From Omphiscola glabra (taxonomy: Eukaryota; Mollusca; Gastropoda; Lymnaeidae): DNA of 64,000 nt. Location: the NCBI GenBank assembly GCA_964017045.1, contig OZ024795.1:55963350-56027349 (forward strand), given 5' to 3'. The notes beneath the pieces are model-generated. The model searched no databases. It had not been told where the DNA came from and saw only the letters and a program-made list of their open reading frames with translations. This document shows positions 12,268 through 23,462 of this stretch, piece by piece. Position 1 is the first letter of the stretch, and each line of letters begins with the position of its first letter. A program made the position numbers and the translations under genes.

Positions 12268-13178
12268 TCCTGTCTTAGAAGAACTAACTTTTTCTCAGCT
12301 CGGTCGTACTTATTGGGGGCTGGAATAGAATAAAATTAAAAATAAACCCCACCAGTTAATAAATAATGTACTGACCTTGACCTCAATGAGCCTATTAGTA
12401 ATATTTAGATGTGTAGGATTGCCTGACTAAATATTGATTTGATTCACTTATTTAGTTCTACAAATAAGAAAATGTTAACCATTATAATATAGAAATAATT
12501 AGGCTATTAATATTTTATGCAGATAAAATTACTGAATAATAATAAGGCTAAGATTAAACTATTTTAGGAGAAGCATTCTAATACGAATTATTTTCAACCA
12601 TAGTCTGCCATAGTCATATCATATTGCTAATGCTAATACCTTATCTATTGTCAGTGTTGTTTAATACATGTATAGTATTATAACTCGGCATTGTGAGTTA
12701 CTCCTAGGCGAGGCCAACGTCTACTAGTAACTAGCCTTAACTAGGCCTAGGTTATTTATCAATGTTGAATAGAAAATTACAATAATTGTATTGTATTAAT
12801 CAAGTTTTTGTTTAGAAAAACGATTTTATTTTATTGATTAGAAATAAAATACTAGATATAGCTCGCCAAACATTGGCGACAGCAATGTGTGATGTGTGAA
12901 CTTCCCATCTACTAAAGTTACTTAACAAAACATGAACTCAAGTAACGCACATTTAAGAATTCCAATATTTGCTACACCCTTCCCCCTCATGATACGTCAC
13001 TGCACACTTTTTATTTCTCGCCCCTGAATTCTATTAATATCCTGATGTCCCAACGACTTTTAAACAGAATATTTACTACACCATATTTAAATTGAGATAA
13101 TTTTATTTTCCGCAAAGAAAATAGTACGCACCAAACGCAGTTGCGTTATTTTTTTAAAAAAATATTTCCTTTAGCGTA
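12268..13178. other. AT-rich intergenic sequence
   Basis: No gene recognised. Short GCCTAGGC-type palindromes are scattered here as elsewhere in the window. Confidence 0.4.
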
Positions 13179-13197
13179 ACCCCCCCCCCCCCCCCCG
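13179..13197 (+). repeat. C homopolymer
   Basis: C run of at least 15, directly abutting the MITE that follows. Confidence 0.9.
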
Positions 13198-13200
13198 GGA

Positions 13201-13405
13201 CCATATTTTCGCGCATATTATAAGACGCACCCGTAGACCTATATGAACGTGGGTTTTTACGAATTGTGTAAAATAAAACTACATAAGACGCACGTGGCCT
13301 AGCCATCTGCCGCACTGAGCAATTTATATACCCATATAAATATAGAAGACGAATCCTGGGGGCAGGGTACGTAAAGATGCGTCTTATATACGCGAAAATA
13401 AGTAG
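13201..13405. mobile_element. MITE with TTTTCGCG termini
   Basis: The left end has TTTTCGCGCATATTATAAG followed by ACGCAC. The right end has GATGCGTCTTATATACGCG followed by AAAATA, an imperfect inverted repeat of the left. The interior is about 150 bp and non-coding. I cannot assign a superfamily and see no convincing target duplication. Confidence 0.6.
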
Positions 13406-14774
13406 TTTTCGGGAATTTTATTTTGATTCGCGCGCTATCCGGAAATGGAAACAGTTACACAACAAGCAATATATAATATTATATAAGTATAAGACAAGAG
13501 CTTGGTCTATGATACATTTCATTGTTTTTGTATGCCGTAATATAGAAACAACACTCTCTGTTGGCTCTTATTTGTTTATTTAATTTGATGTCTTTAATTT
13601 ATAATTAAATGCCGTAAATGCCTTATTAATTTAAATTAAAATATAAAAACTTAACATAGCCTTAGGCCTCTGTAACTGTAAAATGCAGTTATAGTAATAG
13701 TAATAGAATAGTATTATTAGTTTATTAGTCATTAGTATTAGTAATATTCTATTTTAGTACGGTATTATATTAGTATTAAGCTAGGCACGGGGTCGGCAAA
13801 TCGGTTTATGACTCCCAAAAATTGCCCTGAGTGAGGCTCGGCCAGTCGGCCACAAATCGGGTTATGATGACTCCAAAAAACATGGTTCTTGAAAAAATAA
13901 TAACGTCGTCGTAGTAGTAATATTCTCTTCTTATCCTACTTAAAAGTAAGGTAAAGGAGTAATGTCACTTATGAGAGAATAACATTAACAATTGTGAATT
14001 ATTACAATTATTAAACTATAATTGATTCAATAAAGAAGATCGGATAAAATGTTTAGGCACACTCTACTTCTAATAAATTTTAAAACTTAATGTAAAAGAT
14101 GAGTCGGGTAAAGTTAATCAATGTCATTTTCTACCAAATCACCGGTAACTTTCTGTTGCTGATGTCATCATTATATGCGCAAACAGATCCGCCATCTTTA
14201 TGCATGCAACTCTGCTAGCTTTTTAAATCGAAATTTTAACTGTCAAGAATTTGTTTAACTATCCAAAGTAAATTTTAGGATCTTATCTAATTTTATCACA
14301 CAGTTTAAAGTATTGAGAATTATCAAATTTATGGTAATTGATTAGCATTATTGACCTGATAACATGTATTCAAACAATTTACTACCAATCCTAGGCCTAG
14401 GTCCTAGTCATGTCTGTCATCACGATGCAATGCAGCCAGTGGGCCAGTGCCAGCCATGTGGTCATTTTGTGGTAGACAATTCTAATTCTGGTAGGTCCTA
14501 TTTGCTATTCGTCAAATATTGACATAAATATATTAAACGCAATTTGGTGGAATATAACAACTATCAGATAAATTGTTAAAGTTTTTTTAAAGGAAATGTT
14601 TTTTACCTGTAGACTGTAACTGTAGAGTAAAATATAAAATAAGACAGTAATGGAGTAAAAGTAATCAAAGAGATTTCGCCATGACTTACCACATGGCTGC
14701 CATTTTGGTTGCCGCGACCCGTCAACTTTTACGGGTTCACGGGTCGGGGCAACCAAGATATTTGGGCTAATTAA
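13406..14774. other. AT-rich intergenic sequence
   Basis: No gene supported. 13790-13880 has a twofold TCGG-C-AATCGGTTTATGA type duplication. 14700-14760 is GC-richer and leads into the next MITE. Confidence 0.4.
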
Positions 14775-14930
14775 GATAGATCGTACCTCATTTCATTAGG
14801 TTGGGTTCAGGTTAGGTTTAGGGATACATTTAGGTCATTTTTTTCATTATTTTTTAACGTTTTATTCTTAATTTTACGGGTCAAGGCAATCAAGTTGGCG
14901 GCCATGGTAAAAAACACGGTACGATCTATC
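14775..14930. mobile_element. Short MITE with GATAGATCGTACC termini
   Basis: A 13-bp perfect inverted repeat (14775-14787 and 14918-14930) encloses GGGTTCAGGTTAGGTTTAGG and TTTTACGGGTCAA segments. The same internal motifs recur at 52880-53182, so this is one member of a dispersed family. Confidence 0.6.
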
Positions 14931-15193
14931 CGAAATTTCCAATATTTGTCAAGAAACGGTGACGACCTGCGGTTGGTCCCTTTCATCATGTAATTTCAGC
15001 CGGTACACACACAAAATAATTATGAAAACCCAATTTACAGTTTCATAGAATACACTTTACACACTTTATGACAGGTTCCACCGAAAAGAATATCCAGAAA
15101 ATGAATTAAGTAATTAAGTACAATGCTGTCGACGTCAAATCCATTTTCAAATATAGTGGAAAAAATAAAATATTATAATTACCCAACCAATGA
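14931..15193. other. Unique flank ending in target-site copy CCAATGA
   Basis: AT-rich. Its last 7 bases (15187-15193) are the left copy of the target duplication of the 5.1-kb transposon that follows. Confidence 0.6.
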
Positions 15194-15751
15194 TAGGTAC
15201 TCCGAGTCAAATTTTCAAATACACCAGACATACACAAATAGCATATCATTGGAAAGAGCTGGCTCTAAGCTTTCCAATGACACCAAGATAATCTTTCTAT
15301 GATTTATAGAAGAAAAGTTATGAATTTTTTAGTGATTTATTTTTCCCCACTATTCGGCTTTGTATTTAAGTTTTAAAACTGTGATCGCATTATTACACTT
15401 ATTGTACTATTTTGCTTGTATCTTTTTGGCTATTAAAGTTAGAGTTCTCAAATTTGGAGGAGACATTTACAATACAGTGTTTAACAAAACAAAATACATG
15501 AATTGTGAATTAACTTATTATATTTTATTAAATATGACTATGAGCATATGGCGTGGATAACGATGATTGGCGGAAAATTTAATTTTTCAAAAAGTGACAT
15601 AATTACTAAACCAATAAAGCTACTGCTATAAAACTTTCAATACAAACAGATAACGTCCATCTAAAAGTAAGGCACATTTAAAATAAATGAAATATAGATC
15701 AGAAAAATAAATGCAATTTTAGAAAAAATATTTCATGAAAAGCAACCACGG
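15194..15751 (+). repeat. Terminal 558-bp segment, copy 1
   Basis: Begins TAGGTACTCCGAGTC and ends AAAGCAACCACGG. An inverted copy occupies 17755-18315 at the axis of the palindrome. The two differ by scattered substitutions and small indels, so the duplication is not recent. Confidence 0.85.
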
Positions 15752-16649
15752 TAGGCACCCCAATACTTCGCCGCCGGCGGCAGAAAAACGAAGGCCGCCG
15801 AGCGGCGATCGCTGTGATCATCTGGCGCTTTTCGTTTTCGGTAGATGTCGGTGTTTCGCGTTGCTTTGCGTCATTTCTAAAAATAAAGGGACTTGCTTAT
15901 TTTAATTTGAATCAGCGATGCATGCCGGTTACGAGGGTATCGATAAATAGGAGATCCGACCATGTTGAGACGATCAATTGAAAGGTTGAGTGGGTAAGTG
16001 TGTTCGCTGTGCTTTCTTTTTTTATTTAAATCGTGTGGAGACTTGGAAATTACTTGAGATCATAGTTTATATGTAATTGAAGGTGAAACACTTTTTTAAA
16101 AGAGAACTGATCATTCCGCGACTTAATTAGAGCTTGAGCGACATGACTAAAAATTTAAGGCTGCCTAGCCGTGGCCATTTTTTTCCACTCTATCTACCGG
16201 AAGTGGTGTATATCAAATGTAAACAATGGTTATTATTATTTAAAACCTTTTTGAAATAACTTAATAAATAAATGCTGCATTATAACTTAGTAGTTTGATT
16301 ATAATTATACACTTTTAATAACTGGTTTTTAATAATAATTACACTTTAGGCCTAATATAGTTCATATATAAGAGCATGCTTTGGGTCAATAATACATGTA
16401 AATAAGACAACAAAGACAAAGAAATCAAGGTGTGCTGACATGCGATGAGCAGTGAATTAGTAAGATAGACTAGCCTTTAGTACTAAGTTATTAAACAACT
16501 ATAAATGTACATAAACTAAAGAACATTATGTGGCCTATCTAAAATTATTTAATTATTATTTATATGTATTCATAATAATCCTAATTATTACTCCTGATCG
16601 GTTTTTTTCCAGAATTACTGATATCATTTCCTGATCAACAAACAACCCA
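15752..16649 (+). promoter_or_regulatory. GC-rich subterminal region of the transposon, possible promoter
   Basis: 15765-15860 is markedly GC- and CpG-rich (GCCGCCGGCGGC and GGCCGCCGAGCGGCG) in an otherwise AT-rich window. A matching but diverged GC-rich stretch lies at the right end near 20200-20270. CpG-rich subterminal regions often hold transposase promoters; that role is inferred. Confidence 0.4.
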
Positions 16650-16663
16650 AATTGATATTGACG

Positions 16664-16780
16664 ATGGAGGAAGATGTTTTTAATCTACCAATCGATGAGG
16701 ATGAAGTGTTGCTGGAGCTTCGGAGCCGCGAATTGTGTCCAAGATTTTTTGAGACAGTTTCTGCTCTGTCTATACTATAG
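16664..16780 (+). CDS. Small ORF, N-terminal exon candidate of the transposon
   Basis: ATG to TAG, 38 residues, starting MEEDVFNLPIDEDE and ending VSALSIL. Its stop coincides with a TATACTATAG acceptor-like site, after which the transposase-like frame begins, so this may be 5' exon or remnant sequence. The equivalent region in the right arm of the palindrome (about 18990-19120) is recognisably homologous but altered. No domain recognised. Confidence 0.35.
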   Translation: MEEDVFNLPIDEDEVLLELRSRELCPRFFETVSALSIL

Positions 16781-17033
16781 GATTTGTATCAGTCTTAAAC
16801 AGGAAGCTTGAGGCGTATCTTGTTGGGGCACTGGCTAATCCATCAGCAGAATTAATGGCCCTGACCTCATCAGCCCCTGTTCGTAATATCCACAGTGAGA
16901 GGGTTTTGGGGATGGTCGATGCCCAATTTAAAAGAGCCCCTAATGCTTCGACCGGTTTTGTTGATGCCAAGGTTAAAGCTCTGGTCAACAAAACCATGGA
17001 CTGGGAAGAAGAGTTTTTTGGAGATTTAGTCGG
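16781..17033 (+). pseudogene. Transposase-like C-terminal exon fragment
   Basis: Open from an acceptor-like TATACTATAG to a donor-like GTATGT at 17034. The translation includes LEAYLVGALANPSAEL, RNIHSERVLGMVD and NASTGFVDAK, then NKTMDW. The N-x-x-SER-x-L pattern followed by an NKTMDW-like end is typical of C-terminal ends of animal transposases, with some resemblance to hAT-type dimerisation regions, but I cannot name the family. An in-frame stop lies just upstream at 16750. The symmetric arm lacks most of this segment, so it is the only coding trace in the element. Confidence 0.5.
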
Positions 17034-17345
17034 GTATGTAAAGAAGTTTTGTTTTGTAAGTTGGTATTTTGTGACATAGATCATGAAGAAATAACATTGT
17101 CACATTTAATTGTATTTTGATGAAATTTATTTGAATTTTCAGCTCGCTCATTTTAAAGTTAATTTTTACATATTTGTATACTTTCAGGTGGACAACATTG
17201 TCACATTTAATTTCTGATGTTCTTATGGGAGATTTTCATTTTGTTTAATTGTGTGTTTTGATGAAATTCATTTGAATTTTCAGTTCACTCATTTTAAAGT
17301 TTTATTTTTATCATTTTGTATACTTTCAGGTGGACAAGGTTACAA

Positions 17346-17462
17346 TCTGTTGCTGTGGACTAGGACACTATCTGTTGCTGTGGACTAGGACACTATCTGT
17401 TGCTGTGGACTAGGACACTATCTGTTGCTGTGGATTAGGAAACTATCTGTTGCTGTGGACCG
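17346..17462 (+). repeat. 25-bp tandem repeat, about 5 copies
   Basis: The unit is TCTGTTGCTGTGGACTAGGA plus CACTA. Only about two inverted units are present in the opposite arm near 18615-18655, so the array expanded or contracted after the palindrome formed. Confidence 0.9.
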
Positions 17463-17754
17463 TGGATTGCGATATTGTATTGGATGTTTTATTATATTGA
17501 GATTGTCACTGTCTATTTGTACTTTGGATTTTATTGAATTAGCATTGTTAGTTTAAAAGTTATGCTTAAAGACGCACATCAATGTCAAAAGATTACATGA
17601 CATTTTTTAATTTTGTATAGGATGATTTTAATTGCTTCTGCAACATTTGAATATTCTGTTACATTTGGATTGTCCCAAAATGTTATTACTGAAAATATGA
17701 TTGCAGAAGCTTTATTAGTTTAAAAGATAAGTATTTAAATGTAAAAATGTCTCG

Positions 17755-18315
17755 GCCGTGGTTGCTTTTCATGAAATATTTTTTCTAAAATTGCATAAAT
17801 TTTTCTGATCTGAATTTCATTTATTTTAAATGTGCCTTACTTTTAGATGGACATTATCTGTTTGTGTTGAGAATTTTATAGCAGTAGCTTTATTAGTTTA
17901 GTAATTATGTCACTTTTTGAAAAATTAAATTTTCCGCCAATTGTTTTTATCCATGCCATATGCTCATAAAGTCTTATTTAATAAAATATAATAAGTTATT
18001 TCACAATTCATGTATTTTGTTTTGTTAAACACTGTATTGTAAATGTCTCCTCCAAATTTGAGAGCTCTAACTTTAATAGCCAAAAAGATACAAGCAAACT
18101 AGTACAAAAAGTGTAATAATGCGATCACAGTTTTAAAATTTAAATACAAAGCCAAATAGTGGGGAAAAATAAATCACTAAAAAATTCATAACTTTTCTTC
18201 TATAAGTCATAGAAAGATTATCTTGGTGTCATTGGAAAGCTTAGAGTCAGCTCTTTCCAATGATATGCTATTTGTGTATGTCTGATGTATTTGAAAATTT
18301 GAGTTGGAGTACCTA
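17755..18315 (-). repeat. Terminal segment, inverted copy 2 at the palindrome axis
   Basis: The inverted counterpart of 15194-15751. Read on the minus strand it starts TAGGTACTCCAACTC and ends AAAGCAACCACGG. It is bordered on both sides by the mirrored sequence TCTCGGCCGTGG / CCACGGCCGAGA. Confidence 0.85.
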
Positions 18316-19146
18316 ACCACGGCCGAGACATTTTTACATTTAAATACATAACTTTTAAACTAATAAAGCTACTGCAATCAAATTTTCATTAATAATAGTT
18401 TGTGACAATCCAAATGTAACAGAATATTCAAATATTGCAAAAGCAATTAAAATAATGCTATAAAAAATTCAAAAATGTCATGTAATCTTTTGACATTGAT
18501 GTGCGTCTTTAAGCATAACTTTTAAACTAACAACGCTAATTCAATGAAATCTTCAGTACAAATAGACAGTGACAATCTAAATATAATAAAACATCCAATG
18601 CAATATTGCAGTCCACGGTCCACAGCAACAGATAGTGTCCTAGTCCACAGCAACAGATTGTATCTTTGTCCACCTGAAAATATGCAAAATGTTAAAAATT
18701 AAACTTCAAAATGAGTGAGCTGAAAATTCAAATGAATTTCATCAAAACACACAATTAAACAAAATGAAAATCTCCCATAAGAATATCAGAAATTAAATGT
18801 GACAATGTTGTCCACCTGAAAGTATACAAAAAAAATTAAAATTAGTGAACTGAAAATTGAAATCAATTTCAATCAAAACACAAATTAACCAAATGAAAAT
18901 CTCACATTAGAACACCAGAAACTAAATTTGACAAAGTTATTTCTTCATGATTTATGTCAAATAATACCAACTTACAAAACAATTTAACTGTGGTCTTAAC
19001 ATATCCTAAAGACAGAGCAACAACTGTCTCAAAAAATAGTGGACGTGGTTCGTGCTCCGGAGCTCTAGTCTAGCAGCAACACTTCATTCTCGATTGGTAG
19101 ATTAAAACAACTTCATTGTCAACATCAAATTGGGTTGTTTATCTTA
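18316..19146 (-). repeat. Right arm of large inverted repeat
   Basis: The inverted counterpart of 16650-17754, ending at TTGGGTTGTTTATC, which mirrors the left-arm start. It also contains a diverged direct repeat of about 170 bp, each copy starting CATAACTTTTAAACTAA (about 18346 and 18517). Confidence 0.8.
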
Positions 19147-20285
19147 TTGGTCTCCTCCAGGTTGCAATGCATGTCCACATGTGTGGAATCTATTGAAAAA
19201 ACAAAGGAAAATATAAGCGAATGACGTTGCAATTATTATTATATATTGGTTTTTAAACAAAAATCACCCTAAGTAGACAAAATAAATTAAAGGAATGACC
19301 CCACTATTTAAATATATTTAATTTAATTATAGTATGAATGTAGGTCTATTTATACACCCTTATAACTATTAGTCTTAGTTAATCTAATAATAATAGAGTA
19401 ATAACTAGGGTCGACTGAAAAAAAAGATTGTTTGCAATTAAATTTAAATCACGCAAATAATATAAATTCCCTAGTATTAATTTTTTTTATTTCATTAATT
19501 TAACTCTAGTATGAATATAGGTCTATCAATATACCCTTATAACTAGTACTAGTAGTCTAGTTTATCTAATAATAACAGCTTATTAATACATTGCAATCAT
19601 TGTTATTGTTGTTGAAGAAGAGGAATTCTTATTTGCCTATTTGCAAATTAATTAATTTTTTATTTTATAAAGAATAATTATATGAACAATTAATTTAAAA
19701 CAAATTATTATTTATGTGTATACATTTATATTGTTTAGTAATATTAGAATCAAAAACATTTGTTTAATCAGATGTTAATGATTTAGAAATGTTTTATTTA
19801 AAGCGTCTTATTTTCAAATAATTTCACCTCCCTCCGGTCAAAAAAATTATGTAAAAAAAGATGGCCGCCGTTTTTCCATAACATGTGGATTTTTTTTTTC
19901 CGGTCGGTATTATAAATTCTATCAATAGCCAGTAATGTTAACTATAAATCCTTTCAATGTTAAAGGGATCAAGCTATCTCCCATTAAAGTTTTTATTTCG
20001 CCCATATGCTAAACAAAAAAACAACACAAGTTTTAACTTACCCACAGTATGCGCTCCAACTGTTCGTCTGAGACCGGTCAGAATGACACAGCATTTATAT
20101 CATCGTGACCGGAATTCTTCAGCGAATAGAGTTTAAGACTGAAACTTATTTATTTTTAGAAAATGACGCATAGGAACAACAAAGCCCGACACATACCAAA
20201 ACCCGCCGTCCACGGCTCGTCACAGAAATGTACCGCGCGAAGCCAGCGTTTTTTTTGCCTGCTCAGCACGATATTGGAGTACCTA
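19147..20285. other. Right interior and terminus of the 5.1-kb transposon
   Basis: AT-rich interior without coding signal. The last 250 bp is diverged but alignable with the left subterminal region at 15752-16000, including ACGCATAGGAACAAC-like and GACCGGTCAGAATG segments. Confidence 0.5.
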
Positions 20286-20570
20286 CCAATGAAATTTTAA
20301 AATTACTTAAATACTATTAATCAACTAATAAAAATTTAATTCAAAACATTCCATCGTCATATTAAGGAAAATTTAACTCTAGTAACAAAAAAAAAAGGGA
20401 GTGATCAGTGAATCCAAGACAGAAACTTAACAAAAACACGTAAATGATGTCATGGCGACATCTCTTTGCATTAGCCGACATTTTAAATAAAGTAATTATT
20501 CTTTAATAGCCTGATTATATATTATATATTTTCTCAATAATTCACAAGTCTCACAAGTTTTTCTTTTTTC

Positions 20571-21115
20571 CCCCTCCCAGATAAAAGAGTTAGAAAAAGT
20601 TGATAATGCAACAGCTGAAGTCATGGAGGGCCAGGAGGCTGTACGACATGTAATGGAGGCATGGACGATGGAAGAGATATTAGGACGTTTAGCAAAGACA
20701 CCAACATCAAATTTCCAAATCTCCCCAGTTATGTTGAAAAGGCCAAGCAATCTGGAATAGACCTTACATCATTTTCACCAAATTTAAATGCTGCCAAATT
20801 TATTGTAATGAAGAAGAATCATTGTTAAAGGATTACCTAGTAAAGGCTTACTAGAAATCGAGTGAGAAAACTCGAATTGGACTATGCAGTTATGAATAAG
20901 AAGACTGTTCCAGACTCATGGAATAAAAATCAAAGTGATGGAGAAGATTGATTTTCAAACTTAATGAAACGTTCCAATAACCTCACCCTGTGGAGACCAG
21001 AATCAACCAGCTTAGCAAGAGCAACAACTTGATCAAACTTCAATGAAACTAATGTAGGTAGGTACTTGGCTAAAATTTTCAAAATGAAGATATAGCTTTA
21101 GCACTAGTTGGTTAG
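20571..21115 (+). pseudogene. Decayed Tigger/pogo-like transposase N-terminal region
   Basis: Several consecutive frames encode pieces of one protein: KELEKVDNATAEVMEGQEAV; then, shifted, FPNLPSYVEKAKQSGIDL; then RKLELDYAVMNKKTVPDSW; then a segment around RPESTSLARA. The PE-x-TSLARA-x-FN block after a W-F-x-RH-like helix is characteristic of the DNA-binding part of Tigger/pogo/Jerky-type transposases. Multiple frameshifts and stops (such as TGA after GGAGAAGAT) show it is dead. It could alternatively be a remnant of a related domesticated gene. Confidence 0.6.
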
Positions 21116-22035
21116 ATAGGGCCTGATATATATTTTTTTTAAAATATGGGCAATGTTTAATATTTCACAACGCCCTTGTGAGGAAGCCGCAGCAACTGTG
21201 CACCCCCCACCCCCGCTGACCAGTAAAAGGAATATTTTTAGCTCTCCTATCTTTGCGAAGTAAATGGTATTTTTGTAGTTTAATTCACTATTAGTATAAA
21301 GTTCCTTTCTAAAGACGATTTTGACACCTGTTGCTATTAGCCCCATTCTCATGGGCCTGTTCGAGGGCAACAAGCACCCAGGGCTTGCCAAATTGCCAGT
21401 AGTGAAAACCTGTGTCCCATTTTTCTTACTGTAACATCATAATTATATAAAGCTTATTGGATTTTGTTGATGGTTTTGTTTGTTTGCCTGTTCTTTTTGT
21501 TGGGGGGGGGGGGTTTAATAGAAAAGATGGCCCCTCCTCACGTTTGTTGGCTTCTGTGCTGTATCATGTAATTTTATAACTTAATATTCTTACGTCTGAC
21601 AGTGGAGAGTGCATGAACAGAGAAAACTAGAGAATACATTCTCAACTGTTTAGCGCTGCAACATTAGATTTCGACATATTTTATAAGGAGAGGGTTTTTG
21701 AAATTTTTGAGAACGCATACAACCGCTGTAAGATTTTGAATACCCCCTCTTCCTTTGACCCATTTAATTTTGTACCTTCAGTTACCTTCTTTGACGCCAG
21801 GTTAACTCATTCCATTATTTGAAAGTAGCCACTCTCTTAAATGAGGGGTTGCTTATCTTGTCACCTGTGTGTCTGATGTGTGACAATACTGTGATTTATC
21901 TCAAGGCCAGCATTGAGACATTTTCTAGGTCATTGAATGCCTTCATAATACTGATGCTGTTTCTGCCTGGTGGAGCTACGTTGTCAGCCTATGGCATGTG
22001 CCAGGTACTGCAATGGTTGGGCTGATGTTTAAGGT
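21116..22035. other. Intergenic with a dispersed-repeat segment
   Basis: 21170-21190 and 21650-21790 share GTGAGGAAGCCGCAGCAAC, ATTAGATTTC-ACATATTTTAT and a CCCCCTCTTCCTTT stretch with 29786-29930, so a dispersed element of unknown type is present in both places. A G run lies at 21501-21512. No gene recognised. Confidence 0.45.
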
Positions 22036-23278
22036 TCTGTTATGTTTCTCTGAAAGTATTTTGTTCCACTGGTGCTCACGTGTATGTTTCTCTGAAAGTA
22101 TTTTGTTCCACTGGTGCTCACATGTATGTTTCTCTGAAAGTATTGTGTTCCACAGGTGCTCACATGTATGTTTCTCTGAAAGTATTTTGTTCCACTGGTG
22201 CTCACATGTATGTTTCTCTGAAAGTATTGTGTTCCACTGGTGCTCACATGTATGTTTCTCTGAAAGTATTGTGTTCCACTGTTGCTCACATGTATGTTTC
22301 TCTGAAAGTATTTTGTTCCACTGGTGCTCACATGTATGTTTCTCTGAAAGTATTGTGTTCCACTGGTGCTCACATGTATGTTTCTATGAAAGTATTTTGT
22401 TCCACTGGTGCTCACATGTATGTTTCTCTGAAAGTATTGTGTTCCACTGGTGCTCACATGTATGTTTCTCTGAAAGTATTTTGTTCCACTGGTGCTCACA
22501 TGTATGTTTCTATGAAAGTATTTTGTTCCACTGGTGCTCACATGTATGTTTCTCTGAAAGTATTGTGTTCCACTGGTGCTCACATGTATGTTTCTCTGAA
22601 AGTATTTTGTTCCACTGGTGCTCACATGTATGTTTCTCTGAAAGTATTGTGTTCCACTGGTGCTCACATGTATGTTTCTCTGAAAGTATTGTGTTCCACT
22701 GGTGCTCACATGTATGTTTCTCTGAAAGTATTGTGTTCCACAGGTGCTCACATGTATGTTTCTCTGAAAGTATTGTGTTCCACTGGTGCTCACATGTATG
22801 TTTCTCTGAAGGTATTTTGTTCCACTGGTGCTCACATGTATGTTTCTCTGTAAGTATTTTGTTCCACTGGTGCTCACATGTATGTTTCTCTGAAAGTATT
22901 GTGTTCCACTGGTGCTCACATGTATGTTTCTCTGAAAGTATTGTGTTCCACTGGTGCTCACATGTATGTTTCTCTGAAAGTATTTTGTTCCACTGGTGCT
23001 CACATGTATGTTTCTCTGAAAGTATTGTGTTCCACTGGTGCTCACATGTATGTTTCTCTGAAAGTATTTTGTTCCACTGGTGCTCACATGTATGTTTCTC
23101 TGAAAGTATTTTGTTCCACTGGTGCTCACATGTATGTTTCTCTGAAAGTATTGTGTTCCACTGGTGCTCACATGTATGTTTCTCTGAAAGTATTTTGTTC
23201 CACTGGTGCTCACATGTATGTTTCTTTGAAAGTATTTTGTTCCACTGTTGCTCACATGTATGTTTCTCATAAATTTTT
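22036..23278 (+). repeat. 42-bp minisatellite, about 30 copies
   Basis: The unit contains ATGTATGTTTCTCTGAAAGT, then ATTGTGTTCCACTGGTGCTC and AC. Copies mainly alternate between ATTTTG and ATTGTG. 42 is divisible by 3, so both strands are open: 424 codons on plus and 440 on minus overlap almost completely, which shows that neither should be read as a gene. The outermost units are the most diverged. Confidence 0.96.
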
Positions 23279-23462
23279 CTAAAGTGATGTTAAATAGGAT
23301 ACATAATGGTGAGTCTCCTTGACTGAAAGCCCTCATTAAAATAAAAGCCATAAAATACTATTCCTGTATTTTTATTCTTGTTTTGAGTTAGTCATTGTCA
23401 TGCTTAAGCCGGGTAAGTTTGTAAGGGACTCCCAAGTTGCTGTAGTGCATCATACAGATATT

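Larger units (their letters stand above)
16650..17754 (+). repeat. Left arm of large inverted repeat
   Basis: Pairs in inverted orientation with 18316-19146. It contains about 250 bp (16781-17033) that the right arm lacks, and a local 25-bp tandem array that is shorter in the right arm. Confidence 0.8.
15194..20285. mobile_element. Palindromic 5.1-kb DNA transposon, family not assigned
   Basis: The outer ends are TAGGTACTCC and its inverted form GGAGTACCTA. They are flanked by the direct repeat CCAATGA at 15187-15193 and 20286-20292. Inside lies a second left terminus, TAGGCACCCCAATA at 15752, which pairs better with the right end (TATTGGAGTACCTA), so an older element of about 4.5 kb sits inside a composite. 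16650-17754 and 18316-19146 form a long imperfect inverted repeat. At its axis (17755-18315) is an inverted copy of 15194-15751. The left arm keeps a short transposase-like exon that the right arm lacks. The 7-bp duplication does not decide the superfamily: hAT and P normally make 8, Dada 6-7. Confidence 0.75.

Noticed and set aside
22029..23351. Long ORFs of 424 (plus) and 440 (minus) codons as repeat proteins
   Set aside because: Both strands are open over the same 42-bp satellite; this follows from unit length being a multiple of 3 and no stop in the unit.
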